The notes: generated by a model from the letters alone, not told the origin. DNA of 64,000 bases from Valencia hispanica (GCA_963556495.2 OY747716.1:32414818-32478817), one strand, 5' to 3'. Positions 33,082 through 44,979 are shown, counted from the stretch's first letter. Program-made: numbers and translations.

Positions 33082-34699
33082 CACTACCGTTCAAAAGTTT
33101 GGGGTCACATTGAAATGTCCTTATTTTTGAAGGAAAAGCACTGTACTTTTCAATGAAGATAACTTTAAACTAGTCTTAACTTTAAAGAAATACACTCTAT
33201 ACATTGCTAATGTGGTAAATGACTATTCTAGCTGCAAATGTCTGGTTTTTGGTGCAATATCTACATAGGTGTATAGAGGCCCATTTCCAGCAACTATCAC
33301 TCCAGTGTTCTAATGGTACAATGTGTTTGCTCATTGGCTCAGAAGGCGAATTGATGATTAGAAAACCCTTGTGCAATCATGTTCACACATCTGAAAACAG
33401 TTTAGCTCGGTACAGAAGCTACAAAACTGACCTTCCTTTGAGCAGATTGAGTTTCTGGAGCATCACATTTGTGGGGTCAATTAAACGCTCAAAATGGCCA
33501 GAAAAAGAGAACTTTCATCTGAAACTCGACAGTCTATTCTTGTTCTTAGAAATGAAGGCTATTCCATGTGAGAAATTGCTAAGAAATTGAAGATTTCCTA
33601 CAACGGTGTGTACTACTCCCTTCAGAGGACAGCACAAACAGGCTCTAACCAGAGTAGAAAAAGAAGTGGGAGGCCGCGTTGCACAACTGAGCAAGAAGAT
33701 AAGTACATTAGAGTCTCTAGTTTGAGAAACAGACGCCTCACAGGTCCCCAACTGGCATCTTCATTAAATAGTACCCGCAAAACACCAGTGTCAACATCTA
33801 CAGTGAAGAGGCGGCCGCGGGATTCTGGGCTTCAGGGCAGAGTGGCAAAGAAAAAGCCATATCTGAGACTGGCCAATAAAAGAAAAAGATTAAGATGGGC
33901 AAAAGAACACAGACATTGGACAGAGGAAGACTGGAAAAAAGTGTTGTGGACGGATGAATCCAAGTTTGAGGTGTTTGGATCACAAAGAAGAACGTTTGTG
34001 AGACGCAGAACAACTGAAAAGATGCTGGAAGAATGCCTGACGCCATCTGTTAAGCATGGTGGAGGTAATGTGATGGTCTGGGGTTGCTTTGGTGCTGGTA
34101 AGGTGGGAGATTTGTACAGGGTAAAAGGGATTCTGAATAAGGAAGGCTATCACTCCATTTTGCAACGCCATGCCATACCCAGTGGACAGCGCTTTATTGG
34201 AGCCAATTTCATCCTACAACAGGACAATGACCCAAAACACACCTCCAAATTGTACAAGAACTATTCAGAGAAGAAGCAGGCAGCTGGTATTCTATCGGTA
34301 ATGGAGTGGCCAGCGCAGTCACCAGATTTGAACCCCATTGAGCTGTTGTGGGAGCAGCTTGACCGTATGGTACGCAAGAAGTGCCCATCCAACCAATCCA
34401 AATTGTGGGAGCTGCTTCTAGAAGCGTGGGGTGCAATTTCTCCAGATTACCTCAACAAATTAACAGCTAGAATGCCAAAGGTCTGCAATGCTGTAATTGC
34501 TGCAAATGGAGGATTCTTTGACGAAAGCAAAGTTTGATGTAAAAAAAATCTTGTTTCAAATACAAATCATTATTTCTAACCTTGTCAATGTCTTGACTCT
34601 ATTTTCTATTCATTTCACAACGTATGGTGGTGAATAAGTGTGACTTTTCATGGAAAACACAAAATTGTTTGGGTGACCCCAAACTTTTGAACGGTAGTG
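33082..34699 (+). mobile_element. Near-intact Tc1/mariner element, DD38E
   Basis: A 1,618-bp element is bounded by TA on both sides (33080-33081, 34700-34701). Its inverted repeats begin CACTACCGTTCAAAAGTTTG and match almost perfectly over the first 25 bp. It contains one full-length transposase frame broken only by one stop. These termini belong to a Tc1-type family that is widespread in fish and has been linked to transfer between fish and lampreys (general knowledge). It is the best preserved element in the window. Confidence 0.95.
33494..34537 (+). pseudogene. Tc1-type DD38E transposase, one premature stop
   Basis: From the ATG at 33494 a single frame of 347 codons runs to a TGA at 34535-34537, the full length for Tc1 transposases. 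Codon 26 (33569-33571) is TGA where related proteins usually have Arg; CGA to TGA by CpG decay is the simple explanation. Residues ~5-115 are the bipartite helix-turn-helix DNA-binding part, with a GRPR-like basic hook ('RSGRPR'). The catalytic acids are D154 ('LWTDES'), D244 ('LQQDND') and E283 ('NPIE'), with 38 residues between the last two. A DD38E spacing has been described for a Tc1 sister family called Intruder; membership needs a tree. No other break was seen. Confidence 0.93.
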
Positions 34700-34701
34700 T
34701 A

Positions 34702-36093
34702 TATTCTGTTCAAATAGGTGTTTATAGACAACAGGACCCTTTCAAATTAAATAAAATAATTATTAAACTTTAAAGGATGAAAATAAAATAAAAAGTGTTC
34801 CACTTACTAAAAACACTATTGGTGTGACACAGAGTGAACAAATTTTTTCTGGTTTACATAACCATCAATAATAATGATCAATAATTTAATATTATTATAT
34901 TTATTGATGAAGTTCAAGTTTAATCTCTTAAAGTTCAGGGCACTAATGTGTAGCGGAGAGCACCGTATTCATAGCTGCAAGATGTGTTTCTGTGTGTGAC
35001 AGGTGGCAAACATCCCATTTTTCAAAATGACTCAAAAACTATGAAAACGCTGTGCAAATTTAGAGTTCTGTATTAAATTCGCAGCGAAAAAAACAAAGAC
35101 TAGAGTATACACTTTAAGTGTATTTGGTAGAATGCTGCTTTTTATTTTCTATTACTTTTACTTTTTTCTTGTACTTTTTCTAGTAATTATTTTCTCAGAA
35201 TATAATTTCTGATTTTTGTGTAATTTTTGTCCTGTATGATTTTAAAAGGGAGCAATTATTGTTATATGTTTAAAGAAGATTCATTATTTCTATTTAGATT
35301 TCTGTAATGGTTGACTTGTAAAAGCTGATCTGAAGTTTATTTAATTATTCTTTCCAACCACATAGAGCAGGAACACATAAAATATTTAAGTCAAAAGTCT
35401 TCTTTAAGTAAACAGAGCACAAATGATGTGTTTAAGGATTGGACCAAGGTTCCTCTTTTATGGAAATCAAAATGGGGTCATCCTATATTATATTTAAACA
35501 CACATTTTCCTTAGCTTTCATTGAAAATATGACCTTGATATGATTATAAAGTATATTTTGGACATGTGTTGGTTTATTTGTGGTTTCAAATAAATAAGAC
35601 AGGACATCAATTGGTTTGGATACTTCAATTAATGAAAACTGGATGGATTTAAGAGTAGAAAGTAGCCAAGGAAGGAATGAAGCAAAAACCGTAAATGGGG
35701 TAAAAAAGAATATGCCAATCTTTGCACATTTTGCTGCGTCTGTTTCCAGAGCCTTTCTCTCTTTGATTGTAGCCTTGTCCACGCCACCCTTACTCTTTCT
35801 ACTTTGCATCTTTAAAAACAACTGACCAAATGCACTAATGACTTAATAGCCTAAGGTCAGGTCGGGCTGCATATGCAGACAATGAGAGAAAGAAAAAAAC
35901 AAGAGCTACGAGTGGGGGCAGAGGCGGCCAAGCGACAGCGGGAACAGCAGATCAATCCAGTGTATGGCATGTTGTTTGTGCAAACAAAAAAGAGCGAGAG
36001 AACACCGGCCCTTGCTGCCCAAACATCAGAACGGCCCACCATTATGCCAAAATTTGATTTAAATGTGCATGTAAACATACTAATTGACTTGCA
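34702..36093. other. AT-rich intergenic DNA
   Basis: No supported gene. 34866-34915 is an AT-only stretch of ATTATT-type words. The open frames at 35857-36247 on both strands overlap a repeat-like, GC-richer stretch (35870-36030) without recognisable domains. Confidence 0.5.
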
Positions 36094-36660
36094 GTATTCA
36101 CTCCTCCTGGACGAACATGCAGCGACAGTAGACAATTGCTTGCCCCCACACCAATCCCTCATTCTGAGCATGCATGGAGTGACAGTGGTGGGGAAACATT
36201 TCCCTTTAACAGGAAGAAACATTCCAGCAGAAGCTGACTCAGTGTGAAAGGCCTTCTGCCAGGATCGACTGGGGGTTTGAGAAAACAGAGCAGATAGATA
36301 AACAAGAAACAGAAGAATTGATGTAGGAGTACTTTCAATTTTAAAGAAAGTAAAAAGTTGATAACAGGAGATAGAGAGAACGTCTAGATGTTGGCAGCAT
36401 TATTTCAGACAATGCCCCCCTCCAGGAAGGTACCAAAACTAAGTAGAAGGCCAAACCAGATGTAGAATTTATCGAGAGAAAAACAGAGACAGAACATGTA
36501 GTTAAACATTGTAATAATAGCAAATAATGTGAACTGGTTAACCACAGAAGAAGAAAGTTACAGAGTAAGGAAAATTGGCTTGTTTGTCATACAGCAACCT
36601 AAGCCCATAGCAGCATAACTACAGAGGTAGCTCAGGTTACCCAAACATGTTAGTATGGTG
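36094..36660 (-). repeat. LINE 3' region, uninterrupted copy
   Basis: Same family as the split copy at 29.5-30.6 kb. In the minus direction it reads from the repeat interior to the 'ggaggagtgaatactgcaa' block. This copy lacks the MITE and thereby shows the empty site. Confidence 0.65.
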
Positions 36661-37589
36661 CAGTCACTGATTAGAAAAAGTACAGTTTTTGGCCTTTCTC
36701 TAGGCAATGCTACATCTACATGACTATCCAGATTAAGCTAGTTTTTTACTAAAGCTGTGCTTATCTCCTGAGAGTTGTATAAGAAACTACACATAAAAAA
36801 CACATTCCGCCTCAGTTACTAAAACCCAAAGTAATTTCCTGAAGAAATTAAATCTGCAATATAAAAGTAAAGTTGACATTCTGAAGGTAGTTTAAGGTCC
36901 TATATTCACTTCGGTCCATTAGATAAACGTTATTGCACCTATTTTACTGACTTGTATTGTGGCTAAAATTATACATATCAAATTCTTTGTCTCAAAAGGC
37001 CCTACAGGAGCTATGAAACTTTGCCCTTTCTTACTCAGACTGTGAAGCCTGGAACATTATACTACAAAAGACTGTCAGTGGGTGAACGAACTGGCGTCAC
37101 CCTTAAAGTCATGACAAGTTAATATGAAATCTTAAAACCAGCAGACTGGACATGAATCATAATTGCTTTACATATTTCTTTTATATTCTGAATCTTCAAC
37201 GTCCTTGATGACATATCATACAGTGAGCCTTTCAAATTGTGCTAAGAGTTTAGAGAATAACATTAAAAAAGGTTAGAACATGATTTTCTTTGTGCAAGCT
37301 TTACTGGTAACCAATGACCAATGTGAAGCCATTTAAATGGCACTTTCAAACTGTGGTTGTGGGAAGGGAATCATGAAGAATGTGGAGCTAAGCTATTAAC
37401 ACAGAATAGAAAAATAAAACACCAAATGGTTTCAATATTAAACAACTCAAACTATGGGATGTCCTAATAGGTTCACTGTACAGCATACCTTTTTGCTACC
37501 TGTCACTTGTGCAAAGAATGTTTGCCTTTTTAACTTTCTCTCTAATCAAATAGCATATTGGTACAATGAGGGAAAGCCCAGATGTGTCA
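36661..37589. other. AT-rich intergenic DNA
   Basis: No supported feature. Confidence 0.5.
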
Positions 37590-37765
37590 TGATGCCCTGT
37601 TAACTCCCTCTCCTCATCGTCGTTACCTGTGTCTCCAATCATCCACACCTGATCCTCCTTACCGTTTGCCTTTATAACCCGTCACTTCCCCTCACTCATC
37701 TCCGGATCATTATTGACTACTCCGTTTGGGTCCTTGCTGCACACACCGCACCTTTTGACAAGATG
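37590..37765. repeat. Promoter-like repeat segment (weak)
   Basis: A CT-rich stretch with 'cacctgatcctcctta' and 'tataacccgtcacttcccc' resembles LTR-like or retroposon promoter segments of fish repeats. No boundaries found. Confidence 0.3.
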
Positions 37766-38182
37766 ATAATTTCATGGCTTTGAAAACTCCTGACACTTTT
37801 GAGTTAATTGGAGGCATACCTGTGGATGTATTTTAAAGCCACATCTGGAACACACTGCTTTCTTGTTTGACACTATGAGAAAGTCAAGATATCAGAAAGA
37901 GAATTGTGGAGCTGCACAAGTTTGATTTATCCACAGTGAAACGTGTCCTTTACCGACATGGACAGAAAGTCCATTCAACAAATATTAAGCCATTACTGAA
38001 GAAGCATAGAAAAGCCAGCTTGCAGTTTGACTTTGTATATTGGAGATTTGTCATGTGATCTGATGAAACTCAGGTGGAACTGTTTGGCCATAATGACTAT
38101 CATTACTTTTGGAGGAAAAAGAAGGGTTCTTGAAAGCCTGGGAACACCATCCCAATAGTGAAGTATGGGGGTGGTAGCATCA

Positions 38183-38288
38183 AATCAAATCAAATCAAAC
38201 TTTATTTATAAAGCGCTTTTCATACAAGAAGTTGCATCACAAAGTTCTTTACAGATTAAAATGACCCCACATAAAACCACCAGCAACC
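38183..38288 (-). mobile_element. 106-bp truncated LINE tail insertion
   Basis: Minus-strand reading gives a 3' region with 'gaaaagcgctttataaataa', then an ATTTG-type tandem tail. A perfect 7-bp duplication AGCATCA (38176-38182, 38289-38295) flanks it, and the surrounding Tc1 codons are continuous without it. A clear case of 5'-truncated target-primed insertion. Confidence 0.85.
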
Positions 38289-38520
38289 AGCATCATTTTG
38301 TGGAGCTGTTTTGCTGCAGGAGAAACTGGTGCACTTCATAAAATAGATGGCTTCTTAAGGAAAACGCATTATGTGAAACTATTGAACCAAGATCTGCAGA
38401 CATTAGCCAGGAAGTTAAAGCTTGAGTGCAAATGGGTCGTCCAAATGGACTATGACCTTAAGCACACAGTCAAAATGGTTACAAAGTGGCTTAACTACAA
38501 CAAAGTCAATGTTTTGGAAT

Positions 38521-39773
38521 GACCAATAAACTGTAAATATATTGGATAAAGCCTCTGTGAAGTCACCCGTAGGTTTCTGAAGAGCTGAATTGAAGCCCAG
38601 TGGGCGGTTCCCACCACCACCATATTGGCCGCGTCACACGTCATGTCACAAAAAATACAAATAATGGGCAAAGAGGTGGAGCTGAGAATGGGGCTGTGAG
38701 GGTGGGGGAGGATGATTGACACCCTAAGCCGATGTAGCTACGAGCTAACTGAGCTAACCGAGAGCTAACTGAAGCTAACAGAGGTTAGTGAGTGCCTTTA
38801 GCCAGAAAACCGAGGTTGAGTGACTCTGCTACGCCTCTGCCTTTTAGACATTTTCAATAATTTTGTCAAATAAAAGCTTAAAGCCTTGTTTGTCCATAAC
38901 TTTCATTAAAACCTACTAGCTTACTACGTTAACCAGGAGCCAACCGTAGCTAACAGATGTCAGCAGATACTTTTAGCCAGAAAACTGCGGTTGAGCGACT
39001 CTGCTACCCCTCTCCCTTCTAGGTTAGATTCAATAATTTTGTCACATAATGGTTAATAACTTTTACTAAAACTGTGTGAATATGAATTCAAACTAGTTTT
39101 ACTAATAAATATGTAAAGAAGAAATGTGATCATTTCAATCGATTCTTGAACAAGCAACATTATCTTGGTCACAGCAAGATATAATATCACAGCAGAAATA
39201 TAATTTTACTTACCGAAAGAAAATGTAGCAGAGACTTCTTGGATGGTTTGTTAGTGCAATCAATACCACAGCAAGCCATCTTTGTCCTATAACTGCACAA
39301 ATAACATCCAAACATGAATAAACATTGCTGACTCAACTGATGGTCAAGTTCAGAGAAACAAAATAGACTAGACTGTTAACGTGAGGACGAGGCCTTCCCT
39401 GGAGCAAGCAGGGGGGGAGCAAGGGGCTAGCCACCAGAGCTAGCGCTGACGGCTTATCTAAGACCTGTCAATCAAAAGGACATGGAACTTATTATTCATA
39501 TTTTCAAGCTTAAAGTACATCTAAACGGATGAGTTCTAAAACAAATTCACCCTCCTCAGAGTTGTCCTGACAGTAAACTTGATCTATTAAACCTGAAAAT
39601 AGTTTTTTAAACCAGGCTGTAAACATGTTTATTTCTGCTGTGAAGTTGGCATTTTTAACATGGGACTCAATGGGAACTTGCTCCTTTCTGGAGCCAGCCC
39701 CGAGCGGATGAGGGGGAACTACTATTTTTGTCTCTTCCGGGGAGGCTTCACATTTGGCCGGCGGAGTTTGCCC
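38521..39773. mobile_element. 1,253-bp non-autonomous DNA element
   Basis: Flanked by TTGGAAT on both sides (38514-38520, 39774-39780; 7 of 8 if one more base is counted, compatible with hAT). The ends share 'aagcctc' in inverse orientation at similar distances but are otherwise degenerate. It includes a direct repeat of about 150 bp (38741-38880 and 38920-39060, both with 'tttagccagaaaac-g-ggtt' phrases). Non-coding. The end regions resemble a known fish repeat ('gtcacccgtaggtttctgaagag'). The hAT call is tentative. Confidence 0.7.
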
Positions 39774-40125
39774 TTGGAATAGCCATTACAAAGCCTCGAT
39801 CTCAATCCTAATCAGAATTTGTGTGCATATCTGAAATGGAGTGTACAAACCTGACTCAGTTACACCAGTTCTGTCAAGAGGAATGAGCTGAAATTCCAGT
39901 GAACTATTGTGAGAAGCCTATGGAAGGACACCCAACATATCTGACTCAACGCAGTGAGTTTAATGAAAAAAATACTGCGGAAATGTAGGTCAACTTCTGA
40001 TTTTGAAGACGATGATAAATAGGTTTTACATATTCTTTTTGTCATTATTGTGGCATTTAGCAAATTAAAATTATCATTTGAAATTCTGAATTCTTGAATT
40101 TCTTTTAATTCAGTGTATGTAATCA

Positions 40126-41056
40126 GTGTATAGTCTTTCTCTGGTGTAATAGCCTGGCCTCCTACTGGTTTCCTGAAGCTGTTAAAGTACTAAACTGTCA
40201 TTTGCAGATTAGACAAAAACAAATAATGTCATTGGTGAATTATCAGGATTTTCAACATACTCAAAAGAGTAGTGGTACAAATAACGGATCAAGCTAACTT
40301 TCTTGGGGTTTTATAAAAATACTTTAAAACAGTCCATTTGCTGTTTAAGTTATAAGTATGTAACATTATCTTGTTCTCATATTTGCTGTGAGTTGCAGTA
40401 GAGTAGTTATGTGCTGGTAAAATATTTTCCAATTACAAATTGGTGTGTGCCAATTGCAATCATTGAACAAGTTTATTTTTATGAGTTGTATTTAGAAATA
40501 GTAATTTTTTTTATCTCTCCCTGTCTCAAATTAAACTGAAAGTCCATTGCACTTTTGCTGTAATTCACTGATTATCAACTTCCACCAATTAGAAGTGTTG
40601 TATATACGCGTTACAAGGATACACCTTATACTAATGTTTGAGTAAACTACTGTAATCACTAGCATTGTTTGCTTAAAAAAAAGTGAAGGCCAGAAAGTTT
40701 ACTAATTAAAATATAAAAGCTCTTGAACATGGCTGAAATATGTGAGGAAGAATGTAACTGATAGCCAGATTGCATGGCTATGTTTAATTTCCATTATGTT
40801 GGCTTTAATTCCTATGAACGGTTCTACTGGACATCGTTTAATGTAACAGCAATATTTCAAGGATAGACTGTACTGATAGACTGTACTGAACCTGACAGAA
40901 GTCAGGGATATTACACATATGTTATTTAGGAGACAGTAGACTGACTTGACTTTCACTCCTAGAAGCCATTTGGCTGGTTTGAAGCAGTCTCCCCCAGCAC
41001 AGACAGGGATTAGCAGTGTAGCAGTATAAAAGTTTTCCATTTCCAGGTTGGGTCTG
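40126..41056. other. AT-rich intergenic DNA
   Basis: No supported feature. A direct repeat 'atagactgtactga' occurs twice at 40863-40890. Confidence 0.5.
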
Positions 41057-41945
41057 TCATAATGTTTTCACAGAGACTCTAAAATTGGCAACAACTTCAG
41101 ACAACACTCAAAAACAGTCTTTAACAGGATTTAATAATGACTCGAAACTCGACTGGATCAGGGAACTCAGGACTGAAACTCAGGACCAAGGCTGCGGACT
41201 GGAAACGGGCTGACTTGATTCTGGAAGAGGTTCAGGTAAGTGGCTGACCGGGGATGTCCACTGAAGAGGGAACAGGTAGGTGGTAAATAACATGTTTTGT
41301 GTGTGGAGTCTGTTTACAGTCTTTAACAGGTGAGAGTGGATCGTACTTGGAAGTTGAGGTGCTGATGACTTGGAGGAGGTACGTAGGAATCAGAAAGCTG
41401 TGCATGGCTGGGGATAGGTGGTTGGTGGTTCTGATGATCCTTTGTCTTGTCTCTGCAGGCGGCGTAAGTAGTCATTGGAAGGTGGAATCACAGCAGTTCC
41501 AGGAGGAATGGCAGAGAAGGTGAGTATGGCTTGATCTTTTCCAGATGAGAACATTGCGAAGGCTGACCGAGGAAGAATCCAGACCAGAGTCACGGAATAC
41601 TAGAGTTTGGAAGATGGTGTGCAACCAGGTGGTAAACTGGAGCAGGTCACGCTGAGGAGCGGAATCACCTGGCGCCAGCCTCCAGCAACAGCTTTCCTTT
41701 TATCCAGCTCAGCTAAGGATTGCTGATTGAGCACACCTGTGTGGCAGCTGCTAGTCTCACCCTGCAGGGAAAAAGTAAGCAGACAAAAAACACACCCATG
41801 CACCCAGCACACAGCTACTGAATCCCAATAGGGTCAGGTCAGCTCGAAACACATTTGCTCTGTGTTCACTGGACCTCCCTTGTTCACAAGTGATAATAAA
41901 TTCCAACCACCTGAAGGAATCTGATCTCATCCTTTATTTAATGAA
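41057..41945. repeat. Retroposon-like interspersed repeat
   Basis: Begins 'tgtcataatgtttt' and continues with 'aacaggatttaataatgac', a G-rich middle ('gcagagaaggtgagta') and a 3' part with 'gctgattgagcacacctgtg'. This layout recurs in fish genomes as a non-coding retroposon-like repeat. GT-AG-like motifs inside are probably incidental. Confidence 0.4.
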
Positions 41946-42617
41946 ATTCCACAACAGTAACCTACCTAAAAGTAAGAAATTGTGTTAAAACAAGACAGCT
42001 TCAGAAAGGTAGCAAGAGGCCACTTTACTAAAGCACATGTATTCTGGTTTAAGTGGAAAAAACTTTGATGTTTTTATTTCTAAAACGTCCCTTTTTTTTT
42101 TTTTGAACATCCAAATGTCTTTTTGCCAAATTTAAGTAACTAATCATGTTTTAATTTGTAGGTTCCTTCCCCCCTCACCTTATCAGGATTTATGTATGAA
42201 ATGTAGCTTTTGCTGATCAGCAGGATCAACAGGAGAAATAGCAACAGGCGAATGTAATATCAGGTCATAAAAATTACCAATGCTCTTTCTAAGATGCTTT
42301 GGTCAAAAATTCAGCTCGACCTTTTTCAGCCTTGGATTTATTTGCAGTTATCAGGTTGGCCACTGGAAACAATTCACTTGCCTCAAAGAGTTTTTTTAGC
42401 TCCGGGGGTTTGCTGGTATTGATGCTGTTTAGATTGATGCTGAAATCAGAAGGTCTGAAAATGTTTGTTGCTCACCCAATGTTGCGCAGTCACTGACCCA
42501 AAGGGTTGTCCTAAAGCAATGGTCATCATTAAACCTTTTTAGATGTTAGCATGTATTATTTGCATTCAATGTAAATGTACAGAAGGCTTAATTTATTTTT
42601 CAAGTGAACATCATTGG
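41946..42617. other. AT-rich intergenic DNA
   Basis: No supported feature. A T run lies at 42092-42104. Confidence 0.5.
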
Positions 42618-42627
42618 AGAGTGAAAC

Positions 42628-43008
42628 ATCCATCCATCCATTTTCTGTACTCGTCATTCCTATGCAGGGTTGCGGGGGGGGGGCTGGTGCCTATCTCCAG
42701 CTGTGGCGAGAGGTGGGGTACAACCTGGACAGGTTGCCAGTCCATCGCAGGGCAACACAGAGCCACACAGGACAAACAACCATGCACACACACACACACA
42801 CACACTCATACCTAAGGGCAATTTAGAGAAACCAATTTACGTAATAGTCATGTTTTTGGACTGTGGGAGGAACCCGGAGTACCCGGAGAGAACCCACACA
42901 TGCACAGGGAGAACATGCAAACTCCATGAAGAAAGACCCCAGGACCTTGAACCCAGGAGCTTCCTGCTGCAAGGCAACAGCGCTACCAACTGTGCCACTG
43001 TGCAGCCA
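42628..43008 (-). mobile_element. tRNA-derived SINE with 10-bp duplication
   Basis: A perfect 10-bp duplication AGAGTGAAAC flanks it (42618-42627, 43009-43018). On the minus strand the head is tRNA-like: A box TGGCACAGTTGG (inverse of 42986-42997) and a B box close to GGGTTCAAGGTC (inverse of 42943-42954). The body has the typical 'ggtttctc-aaattgccc' and 'ctggagatagg-accagcc' phrases and a small CA microsatellite (42783-42804). The tail is ATGGATGGATG. It is one of the most abundant fish repeat families. No protein is encoded; mobilisation would depend on a LINE. Confidence 0.9.
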
Positions 43009-43018
43009 AGAGTGAAAC

Positions 43019-44092
43019 TGTTTATTTATTTTTCTCCATGCCAGTTTTCCAGTTCATGCGCTTTAACTCAGCTGAAATTCCAAATCCCAATCATTGTATT
43101 TGTGGAAACATTAAATAAAGAAAGTATGCAGAGTGAGTATTCAGGCTGTTGAATTTACACACAAGTCAATAACTCTAAACTTCCTAAAAGAGAAAGAAAA
43201 TTCATAATTATTTGATCATTAACAAACTCAGCATTGCAGCTCTTCTTAGATCTCTTATTGGTGAGAGCTGGTTTAAATTGGCCAAGTCAAAGCAAAAATG
43301 GAAATGACTGCATGCAGTTATTTGTGCAGCTCATAAAAACGGCTTGGGTTTAGTTGTCTTGTATATGTGAATGCTTTTTATATATTCAGTTGTTATTCAT
43401 GTTCAATAATTAGACATCTAGTGGTTCAGAAATGCAGGAGCAGCAGTGCCCTTACTTCAAAAGTCCCTGTCTCCTTGTTGAAATGTAGTCCTTGCTTTCT
43501 GCCCATGGCTGAGACTGAGCATCCTCAGCCATGGGCATGAGCAGCCCCGAAATGGTCCCGCCCTTATCCTCAACATGCAGGTACACAAACATCAATGCTT
43601 GCCAAGTGCCTGGTCACTTTTTAATTAGGCCAGCATTCAAATGTATCTGAAAAAACACTGTTCATCTCTGTGTGCAACAACCAGCATGTGGCTTGATTAC
43701 ATCCAGCACTTACAGCGGAGCACATCCATCTCAAGCACACGCGGGGCCTGCAAAACCGATCTCATCAGTTGGCTTTGCGCTGCCTCAAACTGCAAAGCAT
43801 CCACTCCTGTCCAAAAAGAGACAAATGACAGGTAAATACACCAAACAGCCTGTCACTGTACTCATCCACTGCCCATTTTTCATTTGCTAGTAACAATGCA
43901 AGGTGGAGAGTGTTTTTTGTTGGAGCTGCTGGTGCGTGAATGACTTGGGAAGGAAATAGGACCAGTAATTATTCTTTTCTCCACTTGTTCCTCCTGTGGC
44001 ATCACACTATTCCTCATACACTGAAGATACATGCAATTGAATCCTGATGAAATCACAGCAAAGCAACAGCTTGCATACCTGATGCATCACCA
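43019..44092. other. Intergenic DNA
   Basis: No gene. Contains the 14-bp hairpin at 43500. The plus-strand frames at 43641-43890 overlap each other and have no known domain. Confidence 0.5.
43500..43537. other. 14-bp perfect hairpin, 10-nt loop
   Basis: TGCCCATGGCTGAG (43500-43513) pairs perfectly with 43524-43537. The loop repeats CTGAG. No run of T follows, so it is not terminator-like. It could be a structured RNA or a small palindromic site. Confidence 0.75.
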
Positions 44093-44248
44093 CAGTACCT
44101 TGCAAAAATATTTCTGATCCCTAAACTTTTTTACATGTGGTTGCATTGCAATCCAAAAATACAATAAATTTTATTGGGATTTTATGTGATTGACTAACAC
44201 AAAGATGCCCCGATTTGTGAAGGTCAAAAACATTCTATTTTGTCTTTT

Positions 44249-44552
44249 TAGGGATGTAAAAAAATATTGATACACCAATATATTGCAATATTTAATTTCC
44301 CAATATTTAATTTCCCAATATTTAATCGATATTCAAAGCAAAATATCTTCTTTTTGAGGGGGAGGGGGGGGATTTGAATGGAACCATTAATGATGACAGT
44401 CCTTTTTGTAGTAAAATTAAAAGTTTAACTGGTGGTTTGGCTGTTTTCACCTTCTTTGTTCCAGTGGATCGCAATATATCGCAATATACTGTATCGTCTC
44501 CCCTGTATCACGATAGATATCGTATCCAGAGTTTTACCAATACACATCCCTA
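44249..44552. mobile_element. MITE, TAGGGATGT ends
   Basis: Begins TAGGGATGTAAAAAAATATT and ends with the inverse of AATAGGGATGTGTATTGGTA. The interior has many ATATCGATA-like words, as in a familiar fish hAT-type MITE. T-rich flanks make the duplication ambiguous. Three tandem 'aatatttaatttccc' units lie at 44288-44330. Confidence 0.72.
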
Positions 44553-44979
44553 TTTTTTAAGTAAATAAATTCTGGCATACATTTACATGAATCCACGCCC
44601 CACTCAGTTTTTCTTAAGCAAAATCCATTTCAACTTCTTCCTTCAGAAGTCACCTAATAAGTAAATCCATATATATGTTATTTCAACGTAGTATGAATAC
44701 AGCTGTTCTGTGAAGGATACAGAGGTTTGTTAGAGAACATCAGTAAACAAACAGGATCATATAGACCAAGGAATGCTGCAGGAAGGTTAGGAAGGTTAGA
44801 AGTTGTAGAGAAGTTTAAAGCAGGGATATATTACTATATATTATAAAACAAAAGCCCAAGTTATGCACATCTCAAAGAGCTCTGTCTTATCAAACATCTG
44901 AAAATGGAATAAGAATTAGAAAACCCAAACCCACCAATAAATGATTGCACCCAACCATAGTGGCCTGGCAATGAGAAGA

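Larger units (their letters stand above)
37890..40060 (+). pseudogene. Tc1-like transposase, three blocks
   Basis: The first block includes the region around the first Asp ('VMSDETQVELFG', broken by a TGA where Trp is expected) and 'YFWRKKKGS'. The second block reads 'MWSCFAAGETGALHKIDG' and 'VVQMDYDLKHT', keeping the second Asp. The third block, after the large insert, starts at 'SPDLNPI'-type sequence in which 'DLNPNQNLC' has lost the Glu, then continues to 'TNLTQLHQFCQEE'. Several stops. Dead. Confidence 0.8.
37800..40125 (+). mobile_element. Tc1-like element with two nested insertions
   Basis: Tc1 transposase sequence runs 37890-38182, 38289-38520 and 39781-40060. It is broken by a 106-bp LINE tail (7-bp duplication AGCATCA) and by a 1,253-bp DNA element (7-bp duplication TTGGAAT). 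The right end near 40125 carries 'cagtgtatgtaatcagtgta', similar to Tc1 termini; the left end is not clear. The host reads continuously across both sites when the inserts are removed. Confidence 0.85.

Noticed and set aside
35857..36247. Overlapping ~120-codon frames on both strands
   Set aside because: Lies on repeat-like DNA and no domain is recognised in either direction.
41299..41523. Host exon between AG and GTAAGT-like motifs
   Set aside because: The segment has the character of an interspersed repeat, and splice-like motifs occur there by chance.
42666..43008. Functional tRNA gene
   Set aside because: A and B boxes are present on the minus strand, but there is no cloverleaf or acceptor stem. 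It is the head of a SINE.
42543..43152. Several frames over the SINE
   Set aside because: Translations of SINE sequence and its CA microsatellite.
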